Origin: Hirudo medicinalis
Lineage: Eukaryota; Annelida; Clitellata; Hirudinida; Hirudinidae
DNA length: 64,000 nt
Assembly (NCBI GenBank): GCA_011800805.1
Contig: MPNW01000396.1
Coordinates: forward strand, 18,559-82,558
Direction of reading: 5' to 3'
Shown: positions 37,286-50,800 of the stretch, piece by piece
Layout: every line of letters starts with the position of its first letter
Numbering within the stretch: the stretch's first letter is position 1
Made by a program: the position numbers and the translations under genes
Notes under the pieces: model-generated
The model's database searches: none
What the model was told of the DNA's origin: nothing
Seen by the model: the letters and a program-made list of their open reading frames with translations, nothing else

Positions 37286-38549
37286 TAATAATAGTAATAA
37301 CTGATATGATAAACACATTTAATGCTAGTAATAATCCTAATTAATATTAATAATTAGGATGTTATTAATCAATAATAACTACTGATAATGACAACTACCG
37401 ATATCGTTGATATTATTAATACTGTTGATAGCAATCACGAGCAAGCACTCACCCTCAGCAAGAGTAAATATCTTGGCTGGGAGATCGGAGAAGTAGGGGT
37501 GTCTGAGAGCCTCAGAGGCAGATATCCGCCTCGAAGGGATCAGCTTAAAGTTGAAATTTCTCATAGGTTAGGGTTGGGTTAAGTTAGATTAGGTTAAGGT
37601 CACATCGGACTAATCGATCAGCCACCAGCATAACTTTAAAAAAAATTTGCTTGCTTAATAGTTGCTTTAATAAAGCTTAATAAATCTAAATTGAATAATG
37701 ATTAAAATATTAAAATATAAAATAATAAATAACTTATTAAGGACAAGAAATAACTGAATATTAAAGTAATGGAAAAATCCATTTGACAACCAACCAACAA
37801 AACAAAAAAATAGCACATCGACGCAAATACCTGGAGCAGGCATATGACGAGAGGTTCTGCATAGGAGATGTGCATCAGCTTCGGGTAACACTGCGACCAC
37901 TTCTTCGGGTGGTGCCTCACCGTCTTTGCCGGGTTGTAGTTGGGCAGTCGGGAGATGCCCGGCCAAGAGGTTTCCGAGGGGGTGCCTAGGATCTGAGGGA
38001 GAAAGAAATATGGGCAGAAGAGTTAGATGGTTAGTTAGGTTGGCACGCTTGGGTAAAGGTGTAATAGATGAGTTTCTAATGATTTTGAGAAAATGATTGA
38101 ATTAAAAAGAAACAATGTAGCATTTAAATTAATCACCAAAGAATGTGGGAGGTTCTAATGCTATTTTTGAAAAATTAATATTAATGAGTGCATAATCGGC
38201 AGGATGATGGCGCACTGAGTCCACGGGACGACTGCATAATTGATTTCCTCATTTGCCAGTTCATGATAATGATGATGATGACGTCGACGATAATGGTGAC
38301 GCAGGCAAAGAATCTGTAACAGTCCTCCGCATAGTCTAAATTTTCAACTGAGTCGCCCGATTACAAATTGAGTTTGAATTACTGTAAATTATTTGCACTC
38401 TGGAGCCACTTTTATCCCTAATAACCAGCAATGATTTAATTGGTGACGTTGTTTATCTCGACAGCTGTTGCTAAGCACCTACAACCTCTGTCACTGGGTG
38501 TGATGGCAATTATTATCATTGTTATTATTTTTGTTGTTGCTATTATTAC

Positions 38550-38585
<36 letters not shown>

Positions 38586-41500
38586 AGTCAATTAATTTCA
38601 GTGCCACAGTACTATATAATAGTGCTAATATTATGATAATGATGATGATGATGATGATGATAGCAGTACTTACTGTTGCCTAATGAGGACATAATTGCCA
38701 TCAGCTAATTAACCAACACCACCATTCATCATTGAAGACATCAATTTGAATAATAAAAAAAAAGCCTAAATTAGTATTTATGAAAAAGCACTTGCATTGC
38801 AATTCATAATAACAACAATAGCAATAATAATAATAATAATAATAAATTTTAATAATATATAGTTGCAATCCTGCATGAAGACTGAAGAAAGTTTGTTCTT
38901 ATTAATTTGAAGCCGGGCAACAGATGTTAATGATCCATGAATAGACAACAACAAGCCAGGGTGCCTAAAAATGCTATCGAACTCATGGGGTACACCAAGG
39001 CTCTGAAGGCTTTGAAGATCAATAGATGTTTGTGATCAAGAGATCTTAGCTGCAGATGCATTGCTATTACTATCGTCATCATCATCCCCATCACCATCAT
39101 TGACATCATCAACTTCATCGTAACTATAGCAATAGTTGAGTTGTGTTCTATATATAGTTCTATGTGTTATTGAGTCAGATGAACGTTGACTTGCAACTAG
39201 CTAAACAAACTCAGGACCACTTGGTTCCTTGGTTAAAGGCAGTTGAAACTGTTTAAAAATAAAGCCTTGGAATTGGTCAATGCAGATGACAGTACTTTTG
39301 CAAGTACTTGTCGCATTTATGATGAGAATAGTCGGTGATGTAGAGATGTAGAGATGTTGTCAAATGAAATAGTAATAATGATGATGATAATAATAATAAT
39401 AATAATAATCATAATCATAATATATTGCAATTGAATATTACACAACATTACATAGCCTATAATTACGACCACAAAGCACAAAAACAACTGCCCTAATTAT
39501 TATAACAAGGTTGAGTAAAAATTGTAAAAAAACAAAGCAGATGTCCACCGTCCAAATCCTGTTGAGTTGGTCAAAAACGTCGTTGAGGCCGGGAAAGACC
39601 GCAGACCCGTTGATCATCTCCATGAAGATGCAGCCCACACCCCAGATGTCGAGGGAAGTCGAGTAGTCTGTCGACCCCATCAAGAGGTCAGGAGGTCGGT
39701 ACCATAGGGTCACGACCTCGTCTGAGTAAGTCTTGCTGGGTATGGACTTGGCCCGAGCCAGACCTGGGATTGATTAAGTTATTATTTTACCTTATTTTCC
39801 TGACAAAAACAAACAAAACCGAAAAAATAGAACTACATCCATAAATATTCAAATCACTTAAGTCAACTTAAGATATTGATTAAGGACAGATGCACACAGA
39901 TACAATATATGCAGATACAATACATACAGATACAATACATGCAGATACATCACAATATTCATCTCATTAAAACAATAAAAAAAAAAGTGCACAGGCGATG
40001 TTTTGAAGAGAGTCAGGTTATTCAGTGAAGGTGACTGATGATTCATCATCATCACCATCATCATTTTCACTGATGACTCAAAATCCACAATAGATACTTC
40101 TAATCAAAAAGATGAGTGTTATGCCATGAGTCAGATTATAACATCTACATAAAGTTTTTTTTGGGGGGAAAGATTGGGGAGGAGTTTGGGGACAATTCAG
40201 CATTTTCTCTTTAAATGAAAATAAGGAATCAAATACCGCGATGATAACAAACCAACAATTAAGTAATTAAACAAATAAAACCACCAACGAAGCCAACGCC
40301 CAATCGTTACAAACGAAATCGAACTTAGCCAGCAGTAAAGTGATAAAAATAATGATAATGGTGCTGATGAAATGGCTATGAAGAGCCTATGAATGAATTG
40401 ATGGATGGATAAATGAATGAGTGAATTGATGGATGAATTGACGGATGAATGAATGAATTAATGCAAACCACCCACCGAAATCACCAAGTTTGAGTTCCCC
40501 ACGCTCGCTAATGAGGAGATTTTGGGGCTTCAGATCTCTGTGGGGAAGATAAACAAAAGGAATGCAATGAAATACAAAGGTAAACAAAAGGATACGACGA
40601 TTAAGAACAAAACATAAACCAAAAAAACAATCTTGCAATACAAGAAGAAGCTAAACAATACAAAGCCACAACAAAGCTAAACCAACTTCATCAACAAAAC
40701 ATCAAAACACCCAAGAAACCTCTCCAAGGAATCTCGTGCGTTGCTCAAAAAAACACACCTCACTTAATCATTCCTAAGTGTGTGCTGGATTTATTGGATA
40801 ACAATTGTAGGACGAATGTGTGGTCGAACACAATCTAAAAGACTGCTCGAAACCCCATACCTCAGATGCCTGGTAGATGGAATATGATAAAGTGGGTGGA
40901 TGGAATATGATAAAGTGAGTGGATGGATTATGATAAAGTGGGTGGATGGAATATGATAAAGTGGGTGGATGGATTATGATAAAGTGGGTGGATGGATTAT
41001 GATAAAGTGGGTGGATGGATTATGACGAAGGATAGGAGCAATGATTGACGGAGGAAATAGTTATAGGACCATCAAGATCAAGGAATCGTGAATAGTCAGT
41101 CACATTAGGCGCTCCTGTTGCAAAACAAAACAAACTTAACAAAGCAATACATTCGTTTCCTTTTCATCCTATAATTAACTAAATCGCACACAAATAACAA
41201 AATTCAGTTCTAGTTAATATTTGATATTATCATTTATAAGCTTAATTCAAATTTAAAACGCATTAATAATAATAATAATAATAATAATCATCATCATCAT
41301 CATCATCATCATTGTCGTCGTCGTCATCATCATCGCTGTGGCTACTATTATCACCATCATCAGCTTCGTTTTTATTATTAAGTTTAATTATGAAATGCCA
41401 TGGTTCAGGTATTTTGCAATTTCCCTGCAATGTGTTTGCAGAGTTAATAATGCTCCAACTGAATGTATTCCAGCCATTCAACCATCGCTATTCCATGAAT

Positions 41501-44500
41501 TGGAGGCCAAATTGTCTTTAACCAGCCATCATCATCATCTCCATTCACCCTTACATTATCAGCATCTCCATTCATCCATCATCAATATCATCTCCATCCA
41601 CCCTTCCATCATCATCTCCGCATAACCACTTGAAGCTCAATCATCGTCACCATCATCACATCATCAGCCGTCCAATCCACTCATAAATGAATGAAAGACC
41701 ACGAATAGAAAGAGACCAAAGATGATGATGATGATGATGATAAAGGTTCATCGCAACATTACGCAACTACGTTCGGTCAGTCACCTGGATGCTATTGATG
41801 CTGAGGTGGTGGCTCTTGACGAGCTATTTTTAGATCTGGGCGGCGCTTATGTCTTGTAATAATAATAAGACTAAGAGTTGTAATATAATATCTTAACTGA
41901 TCCCTCGTGAAGGTGAAAAGCGTGTTACTTAAACTTATTACAGCAACTTTGACCAACCAGATTCGTGCAGCACGAACGAGCTATTCAAAGAAAGGAAGGA
42001 AGGAGTGAAGAAACAAATGAATGAATGAATGAGCGAACGAATAAAGTAATGACGTGGATGAAAGAAAATGAAGATTCGAATTCACTTTTATAAGATTGCC
42101 AAACAAAAAGGTGGCATCTGATCTGGTAGTAACTTCACCAATAGGACCAATGTACAATTAATTAAGTAATGTCAGCTAACACAATCAATTCATCGAAGTC
42201 TCAGACTGGCACTTGAATCACAAAGTCAGTCCTCACTTACGCTTAAAGGTGCATTAGTCAAATCAATCGCAAACATGCACCATGCATGCATGCAGCATCC
42301 TCATTGATGACGCGAACTCGATAAAGCAATTTTGCAAGCATTTTTATAGTCCTAATAAATATGCATGATCAACGATGTATATTCATGAGTAATGAATACG
42401 CCCTCCATTGAGCGACCGATTACCTGTGCAGGATTTGCCTCTCGTGGCAGTAGGAAATTCCTCTGAGGAGTTGAAACATGAACAGCTGGAAGTAATGAAT
42501 GACTTTTAATGGTTAATTAATACACAATAATAATTACAACAGCAATAATAACAATAATAATAATAATAACAAGATGATGATATCAAGAAGAAAATGTAAT
42601 TTAAAAGATAGTTGGCCTACAATGTGACAATCTATGTTCAGTGGTTGTTATTAGTCAACACACACACACACACGTTCACAACTGAAAACACTTTGATAAA
42701 ATCATAGACATCAAATTACTGAGTCTCCTGACCAAGGACCCATTATGTTTAAATTATGCAAATTGTGCTTAAATTATGCAAATGAGTGGTCAAGACCGCA
42801 CCACACACCTTGATATTTATGGCGTTGAGTCCGCCCTTGTGCTTCTCCAGATACTGACCTAGATCTGTATGCTAGCAGTGAAAGGAGTTGCATTTCAAAT
42901 GTAATCCATAAAATATAGACAAAATAATAATTGTAATAATTAAAATATAATTATCCCATTATCCATCTCTCTATCCATCCATTCGTCTAAGCTAATATTA
43001 TATTGTCATTCATAATATTATATTACATTATTAGTTTGTAATATTAATTAAAAGTAATTAATAAATGTCACCAGAAATTCAAAGACGAATGTGAGCGAGG
43101 TCTTGGTGTGGACGATGTCGTGCAATGTGACGATGTTGGCATGTTTGAGACCCTTGAGCAGGGAGGCTGAGAAAGATATAAATAGCTCGCTAATCAATTA
43201 TTCATGAGCTCACATCACAATTCGTCGCGAAAGTAATATAAATAAAAAATAAGTTATAACGATAAAGTTAAGTTATTGCGTAATAATAAATAATAATAAA
43301 CACATGTTACGTATTAAACTGCGCTCCTCGTCTAAAGTTGATTGTAATTTTCTCTCAATAGAATGAAATGTGGACCTCCCGCAAGTAAATGAAAACAAGA
43401 TGAAAACAGACATAGCAGCGGGAGCACGCCACTTCGGTACCATGGCAACGAGCATCTTGTCACTATTGTTATTGCTGCTATTATCGTTATTATCATCATC
43501 ATTTGTTAGCTGTTCATAATTTTTATATCTACTATTGACGTAAACATTACTATTAATGTTATTATTATTATTATTAATGTAATTATTATTAATTTCATAA
43601 TGACTTAGGATAGATAATGTTATTTTTATTATTACTATTATTATTAGCATCATAATCATCGTTAGCTCAGATGTTCATAACCCCTGGAAATCGTGCGTCG
43701 TCTCTGAGGAGATGAGACGAAGGTCAACTAATTAAAAGACAAGAAGATCTTCAAACAACCTTCTCTGATCGCTGTAAACGGAGTGCCTTCGTCTGGCTCC
43801 AACTTTATCTCCTTCAGGGCAACCACTGAATTGGTGAGCCTGCGTAATCATCATCGATCATCATCATCATCATCAACAACAACAACAGTCACCCTCGCCG
43901 TCGTCATCGTCACTATACGAAGAGATTAGATTCTAATCCTTGAGTACACTTCCATAGTTAATTAATCATCGGATCATCATCGTCTGCAAAACTGCAAACT
44001 AAACCCGACCGACCGACTGATTCCACATTATTAAATGAGCGTACGATTGCTCGATATGACTATACAAGGATAAACAAAAATGGAAAACATGGTCGAAGGT
44101 GAACAGCCAGACGTCCACTCGANNNNNNNNNNNNNNNNNNNNNNNNNNNNNNNNNNNNNNNNNNNNNNNNNNNNNNNNNNNNNNNNNNNNNNNNNNNNNN
44201 NNNNNNNNNNNNNNNNNNNNNNNNNNNNNNNNNNNNNNNNNNNNNNNNNNNNNNNNNNNNNNNNNNNNNNNNNNNNNNNNNNNNNNNNNNNNNNNNNNNN
44301 NNNNNNNNNNNNNNNNNNNNNNNNNNNNNNNNNNNNNNNNNNNNNNNNNNNNNNNNNNNNNNNNNNNNNNNNNNNNNNNNNNNNNNNNNNNNNNNNNNNN
44401 NNNNNNNNNNNNNNNNNNNTCGAACACCGCACAATTGGACTGATCGTTCCGATGCAATTATGACTTGAGTCTACTTTTAGTGATACCGCAACATCAGCTT

Positions 44501-46773
44501 ATGATTGGTTTAGTGGGAGTCAGTTAGAAACTGATCAGGAAGCACTTTTTAAGTTCAAACTAAAGGGGTCACCAGATGACCTGCTTATGTTATTCAAGCT
44601 GACGAGCGAACTTATGACCATGCACGAAGTACAATGTCATGCCATTCACTAACAGAATTTTTATATAAATAATGATTTGTCATGATTCTGATGATTACGA
44701 TAGCGAGAATAACATCAACAATAACTATCGACTTGGCTACAAGACTAAAAGCAGGCAGACGACAATAACAAGCATAAATCAGACAACTAAAAATAATGCA
44801 ACAACACATGTGCACGCCCACATCTCAATCTCAGCTGCCAATCATCAGAGCATTTATCACACACTCACAAGATACACTCTCTCTATATCCCACGTTGTGT
44901 ACCTGGCTAGTTATTGAACATTCTCACACTGGCTTGACCTCGCAAAGGTCACCAGCAACGTAAGTATGTTGGCTTAGTGAAGACTGAATAATGGTTGTTG
45001 TAATAAAATTACTATTACTAATAATACATAATAGTAATATCGTTATTAATAATATATATTAATATATAATAATGTAAATTATGTTTACATAGCAAAGAAA
45101 TGTTATGTTATTACAATAAGGATGTTTGATGTTACAGTAGGGATGACAATGAATGGGTAGAGACAACAAGCAATGTAGTCTCTATGATGCATGGATGACA
45201 ACACCATCACCATTAACAACATCATCATCACCACCAACATCATTACCATCATCAACTTACAGACTGAAGCCCTTGAAGACAGTTGCGTACGAGCCCTTTC
45301 CAAGCTGCTCATGCTTCTGGTACAACTCGACTTTTCCAAATGGAGAATTGGACTTTTACAATAATAATTTCATAATTCAGATTAATATCAATAAGCATTT
45401 TATTAATTACATTTAACACATTTTGATCACATTGCAACATGAACGTGTTCAGTAAATAAAAACTGTGCAAACAAATAAATCAATAAGAATGACTTAAGAA
45501 CGTCATCCACTTTTTTGCTGACAGCTTAAAAACTTCAATGGCAGTCATTGGCAATGTTCTCAATCAGACATCAGCATCAAGGGTAACATTTGCTCAACAA
45601 CCTCACAATTTTTGACACTGGATAACCTTAAAATTCCAGCTTCAAAGGGGAAAAGCACAAAAATACTCCCGTATCGTAAAACGTATCATAAATACGAGTA
45701 AATTGATCTTCGGAAAATCACCCCGAAACTTGAAGCTCGTTTTGATTTCAAACTGTGCACGGAGAGGTTCCCCTCTGATTTTGGCCTCGAAGGCCTCAGC
45801 TTCAGAGGAGTCGTGCCTCTGCCGGTCTGATTGATGGCCAGAAAGTCTCCGGCCGAAGAGTGGTGCCGCGACATGGCATCTGGATCGTCATTTAGAAAAT
45901 GAATTTGAAAATAAATCGGCGTGGGGTCAACGAAGCTTTTCATTTACTTAATAAAAGTTTATTTAAGAATTTTTACAAAAATAGTTGGAATTTGAAATAA
46001 ATGGCAATAGTTCATTGCAGAATAAAACCAAAATAAAGAAAAGCAAATCAACAACAAGATTTAATGGGTCAAATTGAAACATAAAAAGCAACTGAAAGGC
46101 ATCGAAAGCATAAAATACTTTGAATTTGACCATTGACTTTGGCACCAGTTTCATTGGAGACGTTGTATGCTGTTGGCGAAGAGGTTTTGTTGAGTACGTC
46201 GTCGATCGAACGACTGACGTAGGAGTTCGGCAAGTAATGGGTGGATTTGCTTCTAGGGGTGTTTGTCAGACTATGGCAAGCCAAGTTAGTGCGGGTGCAA
46301 CTCCTTGGATTGTAATCCAATCCGTGACTTCTGCTGATATGTGACTAAAGAAATGAAAGAGTGGAAAAGTATGTTAAGAAACATAAATTTAATTTGAAAC
46401 ACTTCTTGAGGACTTACATTTCCATTAGAGTAACCCTCAGAGGCAACATCTCTTGACAATGCTATTCAAAAATCATGTCTCACGTTATTATAAAGCAGAT
46501 TTGGTTTAATGTAGTAAATGTATACAAACACAAATTTTTAAAGCTGGCAGATATCCTTCGTTTTAGTTTCTTCAAGCGACTAACAGGTTTCGCCTCGGCT
46601 GCTAAAGCGATTGTTTCAAAAAAATTCATTCATGCATCTGACAATATTTTTATGTATCGCATTAAAAAACTTTTTGAACTGATAAAATGCTACATCCAAA
46701 AGTAATTATCACCTGGAACATGCTGGATTCTCAGAGGAGAAATGCCAGGAGATTTGGGTGGCTTGCCTGACAT
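36581..46773 (-). CDS. CDK14: PFTAIRE cyclin-dependent kinase, CDK14/CDK15 orthologue (14 exons, about 562 aa)
   Basis: Exons in transcript order: 46713-46773 (ATG 46773), 46418-46461, 46146-46344, 45722-45879, 45261-45352, 43760-43839, 43072-43166, 42809-42871, 42424-42485, 40476-40537, 39549-39763, 37831-37992, 37453-37543, 36581-36885 (TGA). The total of 1689 nt is divisible by three and every junction phase fits. Motifs: P-loop [13 protein letters not shown] lysine, PFTAIRE cyclin-binding helix, [29 protein letters not shown] near the C-terminus. Family members pair with cyclin Y at the plasma membrane and phosphorylate the Wnt co-receptor LRP6 in G2/M. Fly Eip63E is the same group. All catalytic residues are present. 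CDK14 and CDK15 cannot be separated in a pre-duplication invertebrate. Confidence 0.93.
37453..45352 (-). CDS. CDK14: CDK14-like kinase domain, exons 5-13
   Basis: Exon 5 (45261-45352) carries SPFGKVELY and the glycine loop. Exon 6 (43760-43839) carries the catalytic lysine and PFTAIRE (43761-43781). Exons 7-9 give [28 protein letters not shown] and LFMFQLLRG. Exon 10 (40476-40537) gives RDLKPQNLL to DFG. Exon 11 (39549-39763) covers the activation segment to NRIWT. Exons 12-13 close the C-lobe ([31 protein letters not shown]). The split codon in HRD (CAC-AG|A) joins perfectly. Confidence 0.95.
40876..41026 (+). repeat. 23-bp minisatellite, about 6.6 copies, in a CDK14-like intron
   Basis: Copies of the unit beginning gatgga(a/t)tatgataaagt start at 40876, 40899, 40922, 40945, 40968, 40991 and 41014. 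It lies in the intron between the exon ending HR and the exon starting DLKPQN. Confidence 0.95.
41268..41335 (+). repeat. TAA and ATC microsatellite in a CDK14-like intron
   Basis: (AAT)n passing into (ATC)n then GTC triplets. It gives spurious poly-Asp/poly-Tyr frames. Confidence 0.9.
44123..44419. other. assembly gap, 297 N
   Basis: The N run lies in the intron between CDK14-like exons 5 and 6. The two exons join in phase (CT|G) to give continuous kinase sequence, so no coding exon need be hidden in the gap. Confidence 0.99.
45722..46773 (-). CDS. CDK14: CDK14-like N-terminal regulatory exons 1-4
   Basis: The start [17 protein letters not shown] is followed by a Ser/Thr/Asn-rich disordered region ([38 protein letters not shown]). 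The KSEGNLS and RASSFG patterns look like basophilic-kinase/14-3-3 sites, by inference. The exon 3 acceptor is tttctttag (start 46344), because a closer cag would put a stop in frame. Confidence 0.82.
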
Positions 46774-47746
46774 TATGTAAAAGCCTTATTTGTCAATCGT
46801 CGTCATCAGTTTACTCTGTAAATCCGAAGAGATAACAGCACAGTCTTTTGTTATTTGAAGTAAAAACAAACTTCGAAGCAAAAAAAACCCTGCCATTGAA
46901 TAATGTCAACAATTTTGTCTCTATTTTTAGTTGATAATTAATATTTAAACAAATTTACAAAAAAAATTAATTTAGTTTAATCACTTATTGTCTGTAAATC
47001 GTCTTACGCAAATCATTTTTAATAAAAAGTTTTGCGATTTTTAATCATAAATTTTAAAGTCAATCAACATGCCCAAAAATTGGATTTCGCTTAAGGTTGG
47101 CATTTTCAAACGTCGACCATGAAGCACGAGGTTTATGATGTGTTCTTGGAAATTTTGAAATCTCCACTTGCCAAATAATTTGTAATTAAAAATCAAGTAT
47201 TTAATAATAATTTTCAAAGAATATTTGCCCTATTTTATACACGAAATTGAATACTGGATCTTGGTAATTGCTCGATCGAACACCGAAAGAAATATGGCAT
47301 GAAAATGTTCTCAGAAATTTTATAACATAATAGACCTGCATTAATGATTTATGTAGTTGCAATTCGTTACACGTTGATTAAAGATAGTTACATTCAGAAT
47401 AATTTATTGAACTTTCACGAATGCAATTTATCATTGAACCTCGGTTAAAACATCCAAAAATCAGTCTTTAAAAGTCGTTCTAGAACATCGAAAGTTCAGA
47501 TGCGCCGAAAGAGTAAATTACTTTAATTCGAAGGATGGTGTAACACTTTCTTAGAGTGGTGTTCATTCAGATATTCAAGGTAAACTTTGAAACTTGTATT
47601 TCATTGTGTTTACTTTCAATTTTTATTATTTAAGCACTTACAAATGCAGTAATAATATACTCTAAATATTTCAAGTATTTTATTTAATGCAAATTAAAAT
47701 GCTTAAGGCATTTATTAACACAGAAATTAATCGGGCGCTTTAAAAG
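46774..47746. promoter_or_regulatory. divergent promoter interval, CDK14-like (-) and SCO-spondin-like (+)
   Basis: About 970 bp of AT-rich DNA between opposing start codons (46773 and 47747). No coding sequence. No TATA box or other element can be placed with confidence. Confidence 0.45.
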
Positions 47747-47841
47747 ATGAACGTGTGGATGTCTGCTGGTTTCTCCATAATCGCCTTGTTGACCTGGTCT
47801 ACGGTTTCAGGTGCAGACGGTTCGGACCACAGGGAGCAGGC
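47747..47841 (+). CDS. SCO-spondin-like exon 1: signal peptide
   Basis: ATG 47747 starts [20 protein letters not shown], a hydrophobic core with likely cleavage after SG-A. The donor at 47842 (GTTAGA) is chosen because it leaves phase 2, required by exon 2. Weaker alternatives exist. Confidence 0.65.
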
Positions 47842-50800
47842 GTTAGATTCTGTTTATTATGTTTAAATAAAGCGATTTATTTAACCTAACATAAATATTT
47901 GTTGGCAATATTTTATGGTTTAAAATATTTTGAGCTGTATTTGCAGCTCTGCATAACCGGTGATTGTTGTTGAATGTAACTTGACCAACTTGTAGTGAAC
48001 CTTGTAAATTAATTGTCAATTGATTTGCAATTCTCAAAATGTCAGGCACCATTTTTGTGACATTACGAAAGTTTCGAAGGAGAGCAAAACGGACAACTGC
48101 GGGGAATATTTCACTTATGCACTCAAAGGTTACAACTTAGAATGGGACTCAATACCTCTGGAGAAAGGGGAAAAATATAACCCAAAGGATGAGGCATGGA
48201 TTCTTGACAAGATAAGGAAATGGTGCGATGATAAAGACGCCAGTCCTGAATGCACGTTCACGAGGTGACTAGATGTTCATATTGTTCATAAATGACTTAT
48301 TTAATAAGTGTGTATAAATATCGAAGACGAGGAATTAATGCGAGAATTTCAATTTGTTGTTGTTCACTAACCAGGAGAATTTGTTCTTTTAAACATTAAA
48401 TTGTTTGTTTCTGCATTTTAGGAGTGTGTCTACAGTGATCAAAGAATGTTGTGGAGGCTGGACAGGAAAGGACTGTGATGAACGTGTGTTTATGCAAATG
48501 CCAATAATTCCTTTCTTTAACTGTTTTGATTGATAAATTTAATGACTGATGACTCCCTAAATTAGTAACATTATTGTTATAAAGATTGTTTAATTTTACT
48601 AATACTAGACATAAACATTTTACTAACTAGGGCATCATCGGTCATTAGTAAAATTAGTAACATTATTATTATTATAAAGATTGTTAGCAAAATTAGTAAC
48701 ATTATTATTTGATTGATAATTATTTTTATTTGATGGTAGCTGTCTGTAATCCCCCTTGTTCTAATGGAGGAACCTGTGTTGGTCCAGGAACTTGCAAGTG
48801 TCTAGGTCCCTATGTGGGATTGACCTGTCAACATAATAGCATTGGTAATTAAATAATGATGATATTTTTAGTTGGAATATTTTCAATTGAGTAATTTAAG
48901 ACAATTATGATCAGCTTTATTTTCAACAGTTATTCTCATAAATTTGTGGATGCATCTTTTGATTATGATACAGATTGTAGATTTATAATAATGTTTAGAA
49001 AACAATAAAGTAGAAAACAAATAATTCTAACATGCACTTCAAAAGTATTGTTAGGTATCTCAAGATTTTGACATGGCTCTAGAAAAGCATAGTTTCTGCA
49101 GAAGTGAAATAAATCATTGTTTGGAAGATGTAAATTATTAGTAATTCTGTAACCATTACTTCAGATGCATCTCATGGCTTGAAGTTCTGCTACAAGGGTT
49201 CAAAGTGTGACACAGAGGGAATAGGTCAGAAGGTCACCACAAGGGAGCATTGCTGTGATGTTCTAGGCGGGTATGGTTGGGGTATTTTTGGAGGAGAGTG
49301 CATATCATGCATGTACAAAAACAAGTCAGTCAATCTCAACAAGCCTCATGGTAAAACCATGTTTGTTTAATTTTGTTTGGTGTTATGAATTCTTCATCCA
49401 CTCTTAATTGATATTAAATGCATCATTAAACTTATGGAAATGACGGGCTCAAGTTGGGTTTACGTCATGTTCATTGCACAGCTCACCAGTCTAAAGGAAT
49501 GCCCCTCAGAAACGCAACACTATTTGGATTGCAATGCTTTTGAGTAATATGATTTTGAGATGTCGATTCTGAAGAGCGATGCATTTCATGTGTTAGATTT
49601 TTAGTTTCACTACAGAATAACATTGATAAAGACTGTAATAAAGTACTTGAATATCTATAATAAGTCTTGAATATATATAATGTAAATGCTACATCAATAG
49701 TAATAATGTGCTTCATTGCTCATGTCGTTCGACCGATTTCATTTTTAAAAACTAATTTCATTTTTAAAAAACCAATATCATTTAAAAAAAAGTTAATGTT
49801 GATTTGTTCTTCTTTATCATCACCGTGTCTATGTCTATCCTTGCAGTAATAGCCAATCCAGGTCACCTGACCTACAGGACGTGCATGTCTGGTGGCTCCA
49901 ACTACTACAGAACTTTCGATGGCCTGGAATACTTCTTTCAGGGGAGGTGCACTTACACGTTGTTCACCGATTCCGTTATCTCGGTCACTGTCAAACTCAT
50001 CAGCTGCGAGAGCTGCACTCTTTGCCAGAAGGTTGTGCTTTTTTCTCGGTCATTAGTAACGATCGTTAATATTAATAATAATTAATAATAATTAATAATT
50101 GTGCGCTTCTTAACGTAATTCCTTATTTTGAATCTGTAAAAATGAGCAGGAATTAAAGATAATCCTGAATGCCCATGAAACTGTAACCTCTCTTGGTGAC
50201 AAAATCAAGGTAAATGACAAGGAGATCACGTTGCCTGCCTATGGTGGATATGCACTCAGAGGTTACTTTCCAATGTTAAATGTCGGCAAAGGCCGATCGC
50301 ACGAGCGAGTCACTGTCGAGGCGATCCGAGCTTGTCGTCTCTATAGCGTCGTATCGTATCGTTCAAAAATATAGAAGATTACAAATTCACTAAAGATTTT
50401 CAAACAAATTCCCCTCGGACCAGGGTTGCATCTGGAAAGAAACGGAGACTACACATACCTGGATTATGGATTCTTCAGAGTCCGCTGGAACAACAACAGC
50501 AGCATCTTCCTGAGTGTCGACAAGGCGCTGACAGACAAGGAATACATGGGGCTCTGCGGAAATTCCGATGGCAATCCCTACAGTTTGTGTCCAGTTTAAT
50601 TTCTTTGCGTTGATGTTATTATTTTATTTCTATTATAAAATTATTGAATATTATTTATTTAAATAAATAAAATAATAAAGTTCAAGTTGTTGCTATTAAG
50701 ATGACTTGGTGAAACCAAACAAGCAGATGGCTTCGTGTCCCACAGAATTTGGAAATTTTTGGAAGGTTTATGATGATCAGGAGGTAAACTAAACACTTAA

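Noticed and set aside
40876..41026. Regular direct repeats as a possible CRISPR array
   Set aside because: Units are contiguous with no spacers, and the window is animal DNA.
43273..43659. 128-codon minus-strand frame next to CDK exon 7
   Set aside because: Asn-rich intronic sequence; the real kinase exons join in phase without it.
43999..44463. Long open frames spanning the N run
   Set aside because: Artefacts of unknown bases being read as open codons.
44672..44917. Plus-strand 81-codon frame
   Set aside because: Lies in a CDK intron on the opposite strand, is low in complexity and has no family resemblance.
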